A program made the translations under genes and the position numbers. Source: an uncultured Paracoccaceae bacterium (GTDB lineage Bacteria; Pseudomonadota; Alphaproteobacteria; Rhodobacterales; Rhodobacteraceae). From it: a stretch of DNA of 64,000 nucleotides. Within the stretch, counting starts at the first letter, position 1, and the number at the start of each line of letters is the position of its first letter. The stretch spans positions 62,001-126,000 of the forward strand of contig CANNFU010000005.1 in the NCBI GenBank assembly GCA_947503965.1, read 5' to 3'. The notes below the pieces were generated by a model. The model had not been told where the DNA came from. It made no database searches and saw only the letters and a program-made list of their open reading frames with translations. Positions 8,336-16,157 of the stretch are shown in pieces.

Positions 8336-8377
8336 CGCATGGGATCGTTATGGTTTTACCGTTACCGGCCCATGCGC
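8335..8377 (-). promoter_or_regulatory. Upstream attenuator hairpin of the ilv leader
   Basis: GCGCATGGG (minus 8377-8369, inside the leader-peptide codons) pairs perfectly over nine bases with CCCATGCGC (8343-8335). The second arm abuts the terminator and shares one base with it. Ribosome position on the leader peptide should decide whether this hairpin forms. Because the overlap with the terminator is a single base, the switch may work by steric or stacking effects, not by full strand exchange. Confidence 0.6.
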
Positions 8378-8409
8378 GTTTTTCCTACAATTAGTACGAC
8401 GTTATTCAT
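8362..8409 (-). CDS. ilv leader peptide (15 residues)
   Basis: The peptide is MNNVVLIVGKTRMGR. Five consecutive codons read Val-Val-Leu-Ile-Val, exactly the end products of the pathway downstream. An AAAGGAA ribosome-binding site precedes the ATG at 8409. The stop codon lies just before a hairpin and terminator. Stalling at these codons when branched-chain amino acids are scarce would allow read-through into ilvI. It is too short to be found by ordinary gene callers. Basis: direct reading plus the known logic of ilv leaders. Confidence 0.88.
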   Translation of the reverse strand: MNNVVLIVGKTRMGR

Positions 8410-8431
8410 CGGGGTTCCTTTGCGTGGCGTG

Positions 8432-8460
8432 ACATTAGTCTGGCTCGTAAAGGGGGTCAA
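8432..8460 (-). promoter_or_regulatory. Promoter of the ilv operon
   Basis: On the minus strand a near-consensus sigma-70 promoter is visible: -35 TTGACC (8460-8455), a 17-base spacer and -10 TAATGT (8437-8432). Transcription would start about 15-20 bases before the leader peptide. Confidence 0.75.
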
Positions 8461-8536
8461 CCGCCAGATTGGAGAAAATGTCGCCTTGGGGTGGTTTTTC
8501 GCAACTTTGTTTCAATTGTACGGCGGGACGGCTGCT

Positions 8537-9187
8537 TTAGTACAGATTACCAGTTCGCCGCGACAGACGTGGCAGCCGCAGTTTGGTCAGCCGACTGCCG
8601 CACAAGATCAGATGCGCCAAAGTCAGAACAGCCGTCAGGATAGCGGCATAAACAATAAGGATCTGCAGCATCGGCACCTGATAGTTCAGATGCGGAATAT
8701 TTGCGATGACCAAGGGCGCGTACCATGACACGAACGACACGATGCCCGCGGTGACAACCATTACCTGTCGCCGCAACGGTAAGCCGTCCAGCATCCGTGG
8801 CCCGATCTGACCGCCCAGCAGTGGGATCACGGTTTTATGGATGAAAATCCCGTTGATCGTCAGGATGCCGACGATGACAATCTTGGCCCAGATCTTTTCA
8901 TTGCCCAGCTTGACCGGATCATTAAGCCAGTAAAACAAGAGAAAACCCAGCCCCGTGACCCAAAGCAGTTTCAGCCCGACACTGACGACGTCGGCAAATA
9001 AGGCAAAAAGGTCATAGCCTTGTTCGGTCATTTGACGGCCAAGCAGGAACCGCAGGATCATCAGGTCAAGCAGGGTCGCCGCACCCAGCCCAAGGGATAA
9101 TCCGAGGAAGTGGAAGGTTCTCAGAATGCCCCGCGTCATTTCTGCGGGGTCGGTTGAGAGGGCGTTCATTATTTCGGTCAGCTGCAT
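8537..9187 (-). CDS. Unknown integral membrane protein
   Basis: I do not recognise the family. Starting at the ATG at 9187 it has 216 residues and about six hydrophobic segments: around FLGLSLGLGAATLLDLMIL, LLWVTGLGFLLFYWL, IVIVGILTINGIFI, VVTAGIVSFVSWYAPLVI and a final helix near LIVYAAILTAVLTLAH. The C-terminus is basic (RLTKLRLPRLSRRTG). A second possible start is 9169; an in-frame extension to 9265 has no support. It is transcribed away from the GST gene region, with a terminator (9341-9368) between. Its function cannot be inferred from the neighbours. Confidence 0.7.
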   Translation of the reverse strand: MQLTEIMNALSTDPAEMTRGILRTFHFLGLSLGLGAATLLDLMILRFLLGRQMTEQGYDLFALFADVVSVGLKLLWVTGLGFLLFYWLNDPVKLGNEKIWAKIVIVGILTINGIFIHKTVIPLLGGQIGPRMLDGLPLRRQVMVVTAGIVSFVSWYAPLVIANIPHLNYQVPMLQILIVYAAILTAVLTLAHLILCGSRLTKLRLPRLSRRTGNLY

Positions 9188-9340
9188 CAGCTGGTCTCGC
9201 TTTTTGTGTTGGCCCGCCCCCGCAGACCGGAATTTTGATGTAAGAGAAAACTCTCGGACGGCCAAAGGACCGTCGCGCCATTGGGTCTTGCTTTTATGCC
9301 TCTGGCAAGGCTTTCAATGGCATGGATGGTCTATCGGCAG

Positions 9341-9368
9341 AAAAACGCCCGCCGTTTTGGGGCGGGCG
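9341..9368 (-). terminator. Intrinsic terminator after the GST gene
   Basis: On the minus strand CGCCCGCC (9368-9361) pairs with GGCGGGCG (9353-9346) and is followed by five U residues (9345-9341). It lies 43 bases after the GST stop codon. Confidence 0.85.
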
Positions 9369-9410
9369 TGACCTGTCAGGACCTGTTGCATTGATTGGTG
9401 GTCAATATGG

Positions 9411-10274
9411 TCAGGCGTCGTCTTCCGGTTTGATCTTGTCCCATGTCTGAGTTTCAAAGTCATCGGCGTCATGCCGTTCGCGCAGTTGTTCGCTGTCTTC
9501 GCCCCAGGCCCGGTTGACCATCTTGCCCCGTTGGAATGCGGGACGGTCATAGATCGCGTCGGCCCAGCGGTTGACGTTCTTGTAAGATCCAACATCAAGG
9601 AATTCGGCCGCATCATAGACCAGTCCTTTGACCAGCGCGCCATACCAGGGGGCGGTTGCCATGTCGGCGATGGTGTAGTCCGCGCCACCCAGATATTCCG
9701 CCTCCGCCAGCCGCCGGTCCAGTACGTCAAGCTGGCGCTTGGCCTCCATCGCGAAGCGGTTGATGGGGTATTCGAATTTCTCGGGCGCGTAGGCGTAGAA
9801 ATGGCCAAAGCCGCCGCCAAGGTAGGGCGCGCTGCCTTGCAGCCAGAACAACCAGTTCAGCGTTTCGGTGCGCGCTTTTAGGTCGGTGGGCAAGAATGCC
9901 CCGAATTTCTCGGCCAGATAAAGCAGGATTGCGCCGCTTTCAAAGACACGCGCACCGGCGCCGTGGTCCATGAGGGCGGGGATCTTGGAGTTTGGGTTCA
10001 CGTCGACGAAACCGCTGCTGAATTGATCTCCTTCCTGAATGTTGATCAGCCAGGCGTCGTATTCGGCATCATGACCGGCAGCAAGCAGTTCTTCCAGCAT
10101 GACGGTGACTTTCACACCGTTGGGGGTTGCCAGCGAATAAAGCTGCAACGGGTGTTTGCCCACGGGGAGGTCTTTGTCATGTGTCGGCCCGGCGATGGGC
10201 CGGTTGATATTGGCAAACTTGCCGCCGCTTTCTGCGTCCCATGTCCAGACTTTCGGTGGGGTATAGGTGGTCAT
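9411..10274 (-). CDS. YghU-like glutathione S-transferase / disulfide-bond oxidoreductase
   Basis: A 287-residue soluble protein of the Nu-class GST type. The thioredoxin-like half contains LPVGKHPLQLYSLATPNGVKV and the glutathione-binding stretch NSKIPALMD...GARVFESGAILLYLAE. The helical C-terminal half holds YTIADMATAPWYG. E. coli YghU and YfcG of this class bind two glutathiones and reduce disulfides and organic peroxides. The start at 10274 has GGAG ten bases upstream; the long upstream extension of the frame is non-coding. It stands alone, with a terminator downstream and an ordinary 217-base divergent promoter gap upstream. Confidence 0.9.
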   Translation of the reverse strand: MTTYTPPKVWTWDAESGGKFANINRPIAGPTHDKDLPVGKHPLQLYSLATPNGVKVTVMLEELLAAGHDAEYDAWLINIQEGDQFSSGFVDVNPNSKIPALMDHGAGARVFESGAILLYLAEKFGAFLPTDLKARTETLNWLFWLQGSAPYLGGGFGHFYAYAPEKFEYPINRFAMEAKRQLDVLDRRLAEAEYLGGADYTIADMATAPWYGALVKGLVYDAAEFLDVGSYKNVNRWADAIYDRPAFQRGKMVNRAWGEDSEQLRERHDADDFETQTWDKIKPEDDA

Positions 10275-10491
10275 TGGCAGGCTCCATCTGTCATACGGTT
10301 GTTGCGGGTAACAAGCCGATGGACGCGGCCAAACACAAGGGCTGATTGTTGCACAATCGCTGTGCATAAGTGACAGGGCGGTGCACTCTGTCGGGGCTGC
10401 GCAATGGCTCACGTGAAATCTTCTCAACATTTCGCCCTTTTTTGCCCGATAGTGGCCCCGTGAGAAACCGAAACAAGAAGAGGATAGATTG

Positions 10492-11580
10492 ATGACAAAA
10501 TGCTTTAGCGATAAATCATCATGCGTTCTGGCTGCGTCTGCGGTGATGGCTCTGTCGACAGGTCTGTTGAGCTTGTCAGCGACCCATGCACAGGCGCAGC
10601 AGCTTTGTTCCGAGTATACCGTTGTTCGCGGTGACACTTTAAGTGGTATTGCAGGTGCGGTGGACCTGCGTGGCGGATTTCAGTTCCTTTTTGATGCAAA
10701 CACCGATGTTCTGGCCAACCCCAACCTTCTGGAGGTCGGGCAGGTTCTGAAAATCCCATGTGCAGATGGGTCGTTGCCCAGTGTGACACGTATTGCCGCA
10801 CCGGTGAGCGCTTCATCAGTTCCAGCGGCCACAAACCGCGCCGCATCCTTTGTGACGGCCAGCGGATATGCCCCGTTCACAGATGAAGATCTGCCTGAGG
10901 GTGGCATGATCACGCAGATGGTGTCGCGGGCGATGGAACTGGGCAATCCCGATCAGGAAATTCGGATTGTCTTCATCAATGACTGGGGGTCGCACCTGAC
11001 AGAATTGTTGCCAAGTGGCGCGTTCGATATGGGCTTTCCGTGGTTCCTGCCCGATTGCAGCCGGGTTGATATTCTGTCCGAGCCCAATGCAATGCGTTGC
11101 ACGGATTTTGACGCATCCGAGCCATTCTACGAAGCGGCCGTCGGGTATTACACGTTGGTCGGCAGCCCCTATGCCGGAGTGACTGAGTATACCCAGCTTT
11201 ATGGCGCGACCTTGTGTCGTCCGGATGGTTGGTTCTCTTTCGATCTGGAAGGTGAGCGATTGGTTGCCCCGAATGTCGAACTGGTCTTTGCCCGTTCAGA
11301 AGAGGCCTGTTGGGAACAGCTTCAGGCCGGTGAGGTGGATGTTATCACGTACGACGCATTGCCCGCCGAGGAAGATTATACCGAAATGGGCATCGCCGAC
11401 CAGATCACGGACATTCCTGCGCTGGCATCGTCAGTCACGCTGCATGTGTTCACACCCAAGGACAATCCAAACGGCCGGGCCTATCTGGACATGATCAATA
11501 CAGGGCTAGAGGAACTGCGCCTGTCGGGCGAATGGTTCCAGATTGTCAGAAGCCAGATTCAGGAGACAAACCAGAACTAG
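10492..11580 (+). CDS. LysM domain fused to a periplasmic solute-binding domain
   Basis: A 362-residue exported protein. A signal peptide runs to about residue 36 (ATHAQAQQ). A LysM peptidoglycan-binding domain follows at about 41-91 (YTVVRGDTLSGIA, NPNLLEVGQVLKIP). A linker of about 40 residues leads to a type-2 periplasmic-binding fold similar to extracellular solute-binding family 3 (YAPFTDEDLPEGGMITQMV, FDMGFPWFLPDC, ASEPFYEAAVGYY). Family-3 proteins usually deliver ligands to ABC importers, but no permease is nearby. The LysM domain would tether it to the wall. The ATG at 10492 is preferred to a TTG three bases earlier (AGAGGA site upstream). A terminator follows. Confidence 0.85.
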   Translation: MTKCFSDKSSCVLAASAVMALSTGLLSLSATHAQAQQLCSEYTVVRGDTLSGIAGAVDLRGGFQFLFDANTDVLANPNLLEVGQVLKIPCADGSLPSVTRIAAPVSASSVPAATNRAASFVTASGYAPFTDEDLPEGGMITQMVSRAMELGNPDQEIRIVFINDWGSHLTELLPSGAFDMGFPWFLPDCSRVDILSEPNAMRCTDFDASEPFYEAAVGYYTLVGSPYAGVTEYTQLYGATLCRPDGWFSFDLEGERLVAPNVELVFARSEEACWEQLQAGEVDVITYDALPAEEDYTEMGIADQITDIPALASSVTLHVFTPKDNPNGRAYLDMINTGLEELRLSGEWFQIVRSQIQETNQN

Positions 11581-11603
11581 GTTTCTGAAACGCGCATCTA
11601 GCG

Positions 11604-11637
11604 AAGGTCCCTGATCTGACGACCGGGGGCCTTTTTT
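11604..11637 (+). terminator. Terminator after the LysM/solute-binding gene
   Basis: AAGGTCCC (11604-11611) pairs with GGGGCCTT (about 11626-11633) with one wobble, followed by a run of six T. It ends at the stop codon of the convergent response-regulator gene. Confidence 0.75.
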
Positions 11638-12270
11638 CTATATGCCGGTGCCTTGCAGGACGCCATGCTCTAACGCATAGCGTGTCAACCCGGCGGTCGA
11701 GCTGATCCCCAGTTTGCGCTTGATGTTCTTGCGATGGGTTTCAACCGTCCGCACAGAGATATTCAGCGTATTGGCCACATCTTTGTTCGACTGCCCCTGT
11801 GCCAGTTCCAGCAGGATTGTCTGTTCGCGGCTGGTCAGCGCCTCGCGCCCGTCGCTGATCTTGGGTTGCAGCGATCCTTTTGCCCCGGTGCACAGGTATT
11901 CTTCGCCCGCCATGACCGTTTCAATGGCAGTCTTGATTTCATCAGTAGGCACGTCTTTCAGGATATACCCCTTCGCCCCGTGGCTCAGCGCGGTTGAGAT
12001 GTATTCCGGGCTGTCATGCATGGACAGGATCAAGATGCGTGTTTCGGGGCGTTCTTCCAGGATCATCTCGGTGGCGTTCAGCCCGGACACACCGGGCATG
12101 TTCAGATCAAGCAGGATCACATCGGGTGCGAGTTCATTGACCCTTTCAACCGCCTCTTGTCCGTTGCCAAGGGTGCCGACAACGGTGATGTCATCATAGC
12201 TTTCCAGAATGGCCTGAATGCCTTCGGTGACCATTGGGTGATCGTCAACGATAAGAACGCGGGTCTTCAT
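11638..12270 (-). CDS. NarL/FixJ-type response regulator
   Basis: A 210-residue two-domain regulator. The receiver domain (residues 1 to about 120) shows the acidic pair VDDHP, the phospho-acceptor Asp in VILLDLNMPG, the conserved Ser in ILILSMHDS and the Lys in YILKD. The C-terminal LuxR-type helix-turn-helix is clear (LTSREQTILLELAQGQSNKD, SVRTVETHRKNI). Its start overlaps the kinase stop as ATGA, so the pair is co-translated. The neighbouring divergent TRAP operon is its likely target, with CGAAATC repeats in the gap as candidate binding sites (inference). Confidence 0.94.
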   Translation of the reverse strand: MKTRVLIVDDHPMVTEGIQAILESYDDITVVGTLGNGQEAVERVNELAPDVILLDLNMPGVSGLNATEMILEERPETRILILSMHDSPEYISTALSHGAKGYILKDVPTDEIKTAIETVMAGEEYLCTGAKGSLQPKISDGREALTSREQTILLELAQGQSNKDVANTLNISVRTVETHRKNIKRKLGISSTAGLTRYALEHGVLQGTGI

Positions 12271-13700
12271 GCGCTTTCCTTTGTTACTTTTTGTGGGCTC
12301 AGCATATGGGTCAACGGTACCTGCGCTTCGATCACGGTACCGGTTTTGCCGGTGCGGGCAGAGAGGATACGCAGTGTACCCCCCAATTGTTCGATCCGTT
12401 CCTGCATGTTGCGCAGTCCCAGACCGCCCGCGCCCTTGCGCGAAGGTCGCGGCCAGACCATGCCGACGCCATCGTCCTTGATGTGCAACATCGCCCCGTT
12501 GCGGTGGCCCTTGAGGCTCATGAACACGTTTTGTGCCTGTGCGTGCCGTTCGATGTTGTTCAGCGCCTCCTGCGCGATCCGGTAAAGCGCGATCCGTGCT
12601 TCCTGATCCAGCCGGTTGCGAAACACCACGGTTTCGAATTCGGTATTGATGCCGGTGCGGGTGCTGAAATCGTCCGTCAAGGCTTGCAGGGCAGGGCCAA
12701 GGCCAAGGTCATCCAGCACGCCGGGGCGCAGATCGCGGCTGATCCGCCGGACCTCCTGTATTGCAGAGCCCAGACCGTCAATGCCCTTATCAAGTGTATC
12801 ACCGCTGGGTTGGTCGGTGGCCAGTTTGCGCCGCGCGAGTTCCAGTGCGTAGCGTACGCCCACCAGCATCTGGCTGATCCCGTCATGCAGCTCGCGGGCC
12901 ACGCGCCCGCGTTCCTCTTCCTGCGTGTCGATGATCCGCTGGGTCAGTTGTTTCAGCTTGGCATCCGCCAGCCGCCGTTCGCGGACATTCAGGACCATGC
13001 CGGTCATGAAAACCCCGACCAGTGCTGCAACCGCGATGGCGACAATATAGAAAGACGTCCGTTGAATCCGCGTTTCCACATCAGCGCGCGCAGCGGCGAC
13101 GTTTTCCAAGACGTCATCGATGAAGACACCGGTGCCGATGACCCAGCGCCAGTCCTGTAGCCCGTTGACATAGACGATCATCCGCTCTGTGGCCCCGGTT
13201 GAGGGCTTGGGCCAGTCAAAGCTGTGATACCCGCCGCCTGTGCGTGCAATGCGGATCAGTTCATCGGTGATGGGGGTGCCGTTCAGATCCTCCAGCCCGG
13301 TCCAGTTCTTGCCGATCAGGTAGGTCTGGCGCGGGGCAACAAGGTTATTACCTTCGTAATCGAATACAAAGAAATAGCCATCCTGTCCGTAAAGCATGGC
13401 CGCAAGTTCGCGACTGACGGCGAGTTTGGCGTCTTCGTCATCAGGGGCCGCGCGCCCATAGGTGTTCACCACGGCGGTCCGCGCGATGGACAGGTAGTTT
13501 TTCAGCTCCGCCCGCTTGGTTTCGATCAGCTGGGTTTCAAGCGCCTGAATTTCGCGTTCGGCCAATTGCCGCGACTGCGACGTCACCACCAGAAAAATCA
13601 GGAAAACCGCGACCACAAGGGGCAGGGTGGCCAGAAGAAAAACCTTCTGTCCATAGCTGATGCTGATCATGTCGCGCAATCGTAACAACAGTCCCGTCAT
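12267..13700 (-). CDS. Membrane sensor histidine kinase with Cache-type periplasmic domain
   Basis: A 477-residue kinase. A transmembrane helix at about 19-42 is followed by a periplasmic single-Cache-like domain (about 43-215, with LYGQDGYFFVFDYEGNNL and YVNGLQDWRWVIGTGVFIDD). A second helix (about 220-240) leads to a HisKA_3 phospho-acceptor helix (RVARELHDGISQMLVG, His) and an HATPase_c domain (ALNNIERHAQAQN; GVGM; GGLGLRNM). Cache domains of this type commonly sense small organic acids. The adjacent TRAP genes suggest that it reads the same class of ligand. The stop codon overlaps the regulator start by four bases. Confidence 0.93.
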   Translation of the reverse strand: MTGLLLRLRDMISISYGQKVFLLATLPLVVAVFLIFLVVTSQSRQLAEREIQALETQLIETKRAELKNYLSIARTAVVNTYGRAAPDDEDAKLAVSRELAAMLYGQDGYFFVFDYEGNNLVAPRQTYLIGKNWTGLEDLNGTPITDELIRIARTGGGYHSFDWPKPSTGATERMIVYVNGLQDWRWVIGTGVFIDDVLENVAAARADVETRIQRTSFYIVAIAVAALVGVFMTGMVLNVRERRLADAKLKQLTQRIIDTQEEERGRVARELHDGISQMLVGVRYALELARRKLATDQPSGDTLDKGIDGLGSAIQEVRRISRDLRPGVLDDLGLGPALQALTDDFSTRTGINTEFETVVFRNRLDQEARIALYRIAQEALNNIERHAQAQNVFMSLKGHRNGAMLHIKDDGVGMVWPRPSRKGAGGLGLRNMQERIEQLGGTLRILSARTGKTGTVIEAQVPLTHMLSPQKVTKESA

Positions 13701-13715
13701 GGGCTGATCGTTACG

Positions 13716-13768
13716 CGGGAATCAGTCGTGAATCAAATAGCACGAGGCGTGATCCGGGGTGATTCCCG
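13716..13768. promoter_or_regulatory. Long-spaced inverted repeat near the kinase start
   Basis: CGGGAATCA (13716-13724) and TGATTCCCG (13760-13768) are perfect nine-base inverted arms 35 bases apart, just upstream of the kinase start (13700). It could be an operator for autoregulation or a leader stem. Confidence 0.4.
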
Positions 13769-13821
13769 GACTGTTAGCGCCCCAACTGCTTGGGCGGCGC
13801 GGACAAAATGTGTCAGAATTG

Positions 13822-13849
13822 CGAAATCTACGCAGTTCTACGGATTTCG
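13822..13849. promoter_or_regulatory. Putative operator A of the TRAP operon
   Basis: CGAAATC (13822-13828) and GATTTCG (13843-13849) form perfect inverted half-sites with a 14-base spacer, centres 21 bases apart (two helical turns). Their flanks also match (TACG on both inner sides). A similar pair (operator B) lies 38 bases further on. Confidence 0.55.
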
Positions 13850-13880
13850 TCTTTGCAAAGTGCAGAGTAGGATGCGCCTA

Positions 13881-13909
13881 CGAAATCCACTTGGGGGGGC
13901 GTGATTTCG
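13881..13909. promoter_or_regulatory. Putative operator B of the TRAP operon
   Basis: CGAAATC (13881-13887) and GATTTCG (13903-13909) repeat the arrangement of operator A with a 15-base spacer. It ends 38 bases before the dctP start. No good sigma-70 promoter was seen in the gap, which fits activator-dependent transcription. Confidence 0.55.
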
Positions 13910-13947
13910 CGTGTCCTCATGACGTCAAAAAACTGGGAGGTTACTCT

Positions 13948-15030
13948 ATGGATCGTCGTTCATTTCTGAAAAACTCAGCGCTTGGTGGTACAGCTGCGGC
14001 TGCAACCACGCTGGCTGCGCCTGCTTACGCACAGGGCAACCGGACGCTGACACTGGTCACGACATGGGGTCGTGGTCTTGCTGGTGTGCATGATGCCGCA
14101 CAGCGCGCCGCAGATACCATTACAGCAATGTCAGGCGGGTCGCTGACCATCGACCTGAAAGCCGCTGGCGAACTTGTTGGCGCGTTCGAGGTGTTTGATG
14201 CTGTGACCTCTGGTCAGGCGGACATGTATCACGGTGCGGACTACTACTTTGTCGGTCAGCATCCGGGCTATGCGTTCTTTACATCCGTGCCGTTCGGCAT
14301 GACGCCGCAGGAGATCAGCAACTGGTATTATCAGGGTGAAGGTCAAACTTTCCATGATGAGCTGGGGTCGATCTTTGGTTTGAAATCCTTCCTTGCCGGG
14401 AACACAGGCCCGCAGGCCGGTGGCTGGTTTGCCAAGGAAATAGCAAGCCCCGATGACTTCCAGGGTCTGAAGTTCCGTATGCCCGGTCTGGGCGGCGAAG
14501 CGCTGGGCAAGATGGGTGCATCCGTGCAGAACCTGCCAGGTGCCGAAGTGTATCAGGCGCTGGCCTCCGGTGCCATTGACGGAACCGAATGGATCGGCCC
14601 ATGGGCTGACGAAAAGGCCGGTTTCCAGGAAATCACCAAGTTCTACTATACCGCTGGTATGCATGAACCCGGTGCGGCCCTTTCGCTGGCGACAAACCTT
14701 GATGTCTGGGAAAGCCTGAGCCCCGAGCACCAGAAGATCATTGAGATCGCATCTGGCGAAGCGCATCAGTGGAACCTGGCACAGTTCATGAACAACAACG
14801 GTGCAGCGCTGCAGCGTCTGCAGGCCGGTGGCGTTCAGGTTCTGGAATTCCCTGACAGCGTCTGGGATGCGATGGGGACTGCGGCACGTGAAACGCTTGA
14901 CCAGTATAATGGCGACGACATCTATGACCGCCTGCGCGCAAGCTACAATGCGTCCATGGCGGCATCGTCCGGCTGGATCACACAGTCCGAAGGTGCGTAT
15001 CGCGCCCAGCGTGACCGCGTGATGGGCTAA
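13948..15030 (+). CDS. dctP: TRAP transporter solute-binding protein, Tat-exported (TakP-like)
   Basis: A 360-residue periplasmic receptor. The N-terminus MDRRSFLKNSALGGTAAA is a twin-arginine signal with cleavage near AYA-QG, so it is exported folded. The mature protein shows the DctP-family pattern, including GLKFRMPGLGGEALGKMGA and PGAEVYQALASGAIDGTEW, and the PWADE/GMHEPG segments are of the alpha-keto-acid (TakP) or mannitol/chloroaromatic subgroup. A GGGAGG site precedes the ATG at 13948; an in-frame extension from 13759 runs through the operator region and was rejected. It is first in the dctP-dctQ-dctM operon, with a hairpin after it. Confidence 0.93.
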   Translation: MDRRSFLKNSALGGTAAAATTLAAPAYAQGNRTLTLVTTWGRGLAGVHDAAQRAADTITAMSGGSLTIDLKAAGELVGAFEVFDAVTSGQADMYHGADYYFVGQHPGYAFFTSVPFGMTPQEISNWYYQGEGQTFHDELGSIFGLKSFLAGNTGPQAGGWFAKEIASPDDFQGLKFRMPGLGGEALGKMGASVQNLPGAEVYQALASGAIDGTEWIGPWADEKAGFQEITKFYYTAGMHEPGAALSLATNLDVWESLSPEHQKIIEIASGEAHQWNLAQFMNNNGAALQRLQAGGVQVLEFPDSVWDAMGTAARETLDQYNGDDIYDRLRASYNASMAASSGWITQSEGAYRAQRDRVMG

Positions 15031-15049
15031 GCCCAGTCCAGATCAAAAG

Positions 15050-15075
15050 AAAGGGCCCGCGATTGCGGGCCCTTT
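15050..15075 (+). terminator. Hairpin between dctP and dctQ
   Basis: AAAGGGCCCGC (15050-15060) pairs perfectly with GCGGGCCCTTT (15065-15075) around GATT. There is no long U-run, so it probably stabilises dctP mRNA or partly terminates. That would yield more binding protein than permease. Confidence 0.75.
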
Positions 15076-15134
15076 CGATAAAGACTACGAATAGCGTACA
15101 GGTCTGGGGGCGGGCCTTTGCATAAGGGGGGATC

Positions 15135-16139
15135 ATGGAAGAAGAAATCACGTGTTCCGGTTTTTTCCGCGCCGCTGCGGAAGACACGATCAGTTGTCTT
15201 GATAGCTTTCAGGCATCCGGCTGGGTACAGTTCTTTTTCGGCAATCTGCTCGAAGCATTTTACAACCTTGGATATGCGATCCTGAACCCGCATCTGTGGT
15301 TGGCCTGGCTTCCCTTTGTCAACGCCCCGATGGACGACCTTGAGGTGAAGCAATCGCTGATGCGCTTTATCTATTACGGTGCGTCGGTCGAATTCTTCTT
15401 TGTCATCTTTGCGATATTCCTGACCGTCACGATCATCGGCTTCATCAACAACCGCTTTATGTGGGGCTGCGTGCGTGGTCTGGAAGGTTTCGCCAATATC
15501 GTGGGCCGGACCGCCGCGTGGGCCGGTTTGCTCATGGTGCTGCAACAGATCGTGATTATCTTCATGCAGCGTGTCTTTGCGGTGTCCGAGATCGGGATCG
15601 GCTTTGGCGTGACCTTTACAAAGGACGTCAGCTGGTGGTCGGAAGAGCTGAAGCTTTATAACGCGATGATCGTCTGCCTCTGTGCCGCCTATACATTCGT
15701 GCAGGGCGGCCATGTGCGTGTTGACCTTGTCTATTCCGCGATCAGCTACCGCGCCAAACGTGTGATGGATATGTTCGGATCGCTTGTTTTCATGGTGCCC
15801 GCGGCGATCATCACCTGGCTTTACGGCTGGTTTTTCATGTGGCGGCACCTTGTGGTGCCAAACCCGTCGGCCTCCAGTTCGCTGGATCGTCTGCTGACAC
15901 AGGCGCGTGCGCTGCGTTGGAACGTGGAAACCATCGGCTTTTCGCCCAACGGCTTTAACGCCTATTTCCTGTTCAAGGTGTTGCTGGTTGTCTTTACGGC
16001 CATGGTGCTGTTGCAAGCCGTCGCGTTCTTCTACCGCTCGTATCTGGAGTGGAAAGAAGGCCCCGAAAGCGAGGGCAAGTATCTTGATAAAGACAAGATC
16101 GGCGATCCGACTGCCGAACTTGCCGCAGATATTCATTAA
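15135..16139 (+). CDS. dctQ: TRAP transporter small permease (DctQ), enlarged form
   Basis: A 334-residue membrane protein; ordinary DctQ subunits are about half this length. The family core is in the second half: CAAYTFVQGGHVRVDLVYSA is the conserved DctQ segment, followed by FGSLVFMVPAAIITWLYGW. The extra N-terminal part holds two more hydrophobic segments (FFFVIFAIFLTVTIIGFI; GLLMVLQQIVIIFM). A good ribosome-binding site (AAGGGGGG) precedes the ATG. It scaffolds the large permease in the inner membrane for Na+-coupled uptake. It is followed after 18 bases by dctM. Confidence 0.88.
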   Translation: MEEEITCSGFFRAAAEDTISCLDSFQASGWVQFFFGNLLEAFYNLGYAILNPHLWLAWLPFVNAPMDDLEVKQSLMRFIYYGASVEFFFVIFAIFLTVTIIGFINNRFMWGCVRGLEGFANIVGRTAAWAGLLMVLQQIVIIFMQRVFAVSEIGIGFGVTFTKDVSWWSEELKLYNAMIVCLCAAYTFVQGGHVRVDLVYSAISYRAKRVMDMFGSLVFMVPAAIITWLYGWFFMWRHLVVPNPSASSSLDRLLTQARALRWNVETIGFSPNGFNAYFLFKVLLVVFTAMVLLQAVAFFYRSYLEWKEGPESEGKYLDKDKIGDPTAELAADIH

Positions 16140-16157
16140 ACGAAGGACGAATACCCC

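Noticed and set aside
13853-13880. sigma-54 or sigma-70 promoter for dctP
   Set aside because: TTGCAA is present but no matching -10 at proper spacing, and no GG-N10-GC sigma-54 signature was found.
15027-16136. 369-codon minus-strand frame
   Set aside because: Exact antisense of dctQ; highly charged His-rich product without motif.
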